A stretch of DNA of 64,000 nucleotides from Lichenostomus cassidix (lineage: Eukaryota > Chordata > Aves > Passeriformes > Meliphagidae): contig CM039182.1 in assembly GCA_008360975.2 (NCBI GenBank), positions 60,920,016-60,984,015 on the forward strand. Reading direction: 5' to 3'. Each line of letters starts with the position of its first letter. The first letter of the stretch is position 1. The position numbers and the translations under genes were made by a program. The notes under the pieces were generated by a model. The model searched no databases, was not told where the DNA came from, and saw nothing but the letters and a program-made list of their open reading frames with translations. Positions 62,101-64,000 of this stretch are shown piece after piece.

Positions 62101-64000
62101 AGATATGCTTTCAGTTAACCTTGGGATAGTAAAACCCAGCACTGTGCTGAGAGAGTCTTGTTAAAACATGTGATGTCAAGGACTCATTGAGAGAAAGCTT
62201 TGAAAGGTGAGATGCAAAAAATGGGAGGATGCTGTGCATATTGTGTATATCAGCAAATCTTTTTATGCTTTTATATATCTTCCTTTTAGGGTGAGGATTA
62301 CTTGGGTTCTTATATCTCCTGGAGTAAAGTCCATAGTTGTGGCTGTTATTCTACAACATCTTCTGATCATGACTGTTCAATAAGAGACTCCATTTTTGGT
62401 TGCAGCATTTCAGAAGTTTAGTGTTTGTCTCTGAGCTGAAGCACATTGGAGGCCTCAAAGGTAGTTTAAATAGTCTGTAATTCAGGTTGAAGTGTTTGGA
62501 AATTAGTTCAATCAAGTTCATTCCCACTCTTGGTTTTCTCATTTTAATGGAATAACCAAATGGGTTAAGTCCTAAATGCTTCTCAGCAGTTTTCAAGGAT
62601 AACGTGCTAAGTGTACTTGCAGGTTGGCTACACGACTAATGCCTTCAGGGATGACTTGAAAGAGAATATGTAGATTAGTGTACTAGTGCTTTTTTTCATA
62701 AAAGATGAGATTTTCTGTTTAGAAATGCAGGCTGCAAAAACCTGGAACATGTCTCATATTAGAAAAAAAAATACTATTTTAAACTCCATCCATCAGTTCA
62801 GCAGGTACTTCCAGATAAAATAGTGAGTATATGTTGAGAACTGTCCCATTCTCTTTTTAAAAACCATTTGGACAGTCATCAAGCTGCATTGATGAAGGAA
62901 ACATGTCTATACCTCTTCAGAGCAGCCTCACTGCATCAGAAAGAAACTTACCAGCTGGTCCAGTGTGGGAGTGAGTTTTAGCAGTAGATGACACTTCATC
63001 CTAGCTTGCTGTCTAGGTATCCTATTGCTTATTAGGTTTGGGCCATCAGTATGCTGTCCTCTGCAAAATGCTCATGGAGGGGAACACTGCGATAGATGTG
63101 TTCAGCATCCATGGATTCTTTTCTTTTATATTTTTAAGTGACACTACATGAGAACCCACACTGTCAAGAGGTCACTTGACATTATTTTGGTGATCAAAAG
63201 ATAGTTGTAAAATGAGGCTTATGTCCAAAAAGGCTAGCTCTGAGGGACTGATTAGAAGCGCTACAAGTACACTAAGTATTTTTTAAGCTAAACTATTTTT
63301 GCCCAAATTTTTATTTCTTTATATAACCTAAATAGTATGAAACCTAGATTAGGAGCTCAGAAATTACATAATTCCTTGATACTAATGTACTGATACTGTG
63401 CTGCCCTCAGCACTTCATTAGCAATTTCCTACAGATGTCTCGCCTTGGCAGTGAAGTGTCAGGAAAGATCACTCAGAGCCTAGGCTCTGTGCCCTCTCAA
63501 ATTGCCATGTGTCATTTTTAATAGAATGTTAGAATTTCTAACCTAATGTCAGTAGTATTTTGTGACAGTATTTAAACAACTCGTGCAAGTGTTCTTTCAT
63601 TAGCAAATTAGATTAGTTTATTTTAAAATAAATTTAGGTTGTGCATGTCTCTTGCTAAATTGCTAGGATTAAGAAGCACAGTTTTGCCAGAAGTTGTCAA
63701 AACTTTCTTCAGTTAATAGCCAGATTGACAGATCTTAGTGTCTTATAAAATTATAAGACAAAGCTGTTCTTTGCTGTGTATCAGCAAAATATACTTTCTA
63801 CTTTAAAGGAAGGGTAGCTTTGAGAACAAAATGTGATACTGTCTTATTTTAAAACAGGTGAGCAGTACAGCTGTAGACTAATACAGCTGTTTCACCGGTT
63901 GCTATAACGTTTTGCAAGAAAGGAGCCATAGCGATGCATGCAGCAAACTGAAATCCTTGAAGTGTCTACTTGTGTTAAGTGAAAAGGGAATAGGTATGGA

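Larger units (their letters stand above)
6352..64000 (+). other. CTDP1: CTDP1 (FCP1) gene, 3' end missing
   Basis: This is the gene for the TFIIF-associating phosphatase that removes phosphate from the heptad-repeat tail of RNA polymerase II in the nucleus and so recycles the polymerase. Eleven coding exons are visible, and every intron begins GT and ends AG. Phases join without a stop for 2,676 nt (892 codons). Domain order: lipoyl-like N-terminus (about residues 30-130), FCPH phosphatase domain (about 180-345) with DLDQT at 196-200 and IIDD at 308-311, an acidic/serine-rich linker (about 352-650), BRCT (about 653-757), and a Pro/Gln-rich region leading to a conserved segment around residues 862-892. 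The human protein is 961 residues, so about 100 residues remain. The expected acidic C-terminal tail was not found in 50,776-64,000. Identity is based on recognising conserved segments throughout, not on a search. Confidence 0.97.
50776..64000 (+). other. CTDP1: CTDP1 intron 11 (partial, over 13.2 kb)
   Basis: No candidate for the terminal exon was seen. Contents: a 23-bp tandem duplication (51,904-51,948), a possible LTR end near 52,670-53,034, a GC-richer stretch at about 53,180-53,480 of unknown nature, an antisense CR1 at 58,919-59,153, and coding-like minus-strand segments between 60,778 and 63,130. The rest is AT-rich sequence without recognisable features. Confidence 0.75.

Noticed and set aside
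1..64000. CRISPR array, rRNA, tRNA or bacterial operon
   Set aside because: The genome is clearly vertebrate; no spaced identical repeats other than the two minisatellites, and no clover-leaf or ribosomal RNA text recognised.

Overview
The window looks like a piece of a bird nuclear genome. It carries eleven exons of one vertebrate protein-coding gene, CTDP1 (FCP1, the phosphatase of the RNA polymerase II C-terminal domain), on the + strand. The dispersed repeats are bird-type: several 5'-truncated CR1 LINE copies and three well-bounded solo LTRs, two resembling avian ERV-L LTRs and one with a 6-bp target duplication as in class II (ERVK-like) elements. I cannot name the species. The abundance of ERV-L-type LTRs hints at a non-galliform bird, which is inference only.

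Layout. Positions 1 to about 6,010 are intergenic and hold no gene I can support. They contain a CR1 copy with a dead reverse transcriptase (about 1,425-2,420), an antisense solo LTR with target duplication (3,096-3,557), a likely second antisense LTR (about 3,570-4,250), a TCC microsatellite, and a second CR1 split by a sense solo LTR (5,283-5,874). A CpG-rich promoter follows at about 6,030-6,960. CTDP1 starts at ATG 6,352 and runs through exons at 6352-6689, 19269-19352, 22029-22122, 23566-23694, 25034-25184, 30737-30827, 31952-32118, 33688-34770, 41295-41436, 44294-44524 and 50610-50775. All boundaries are AG/GT and all phases join, giving 892 codons. The last roughly 100 residues of the family (the acidic TFIIF-binding tail) are not found before 64,000, so the terminal exon or exons probably lie beyond the window and intron 11 is longer than 13.2 kb.

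The encoded protein shows an N-terminal lipoyl-like segment, the FCPH phosphatase domain with the DxDxT motif, a long Ser/Glu/Asp-rich linker, and a BRCT domain interrupted by intron 8. Two minisatellites stand out: a 21-bp repeat starting 17 bp inside intron 1 and a 14-copy 41-bp repeat starting 67 bp inside intron 9. Exon 2 is small, frame-neutral and flanked by oppositely oriented CR1 copies. The rest of the introns is AT-rich sequence with no recognised gene.

I found no prokaryotic system, CRISPR array, rRNA or tRNA gene. The features most worth checking are the inverted CR1 pair around exon 2, the LTRs near the promoter and in intron 5, the overlapping upstream ORF, and coding-like minus-strand segments at about 60.8-63.1 kb.
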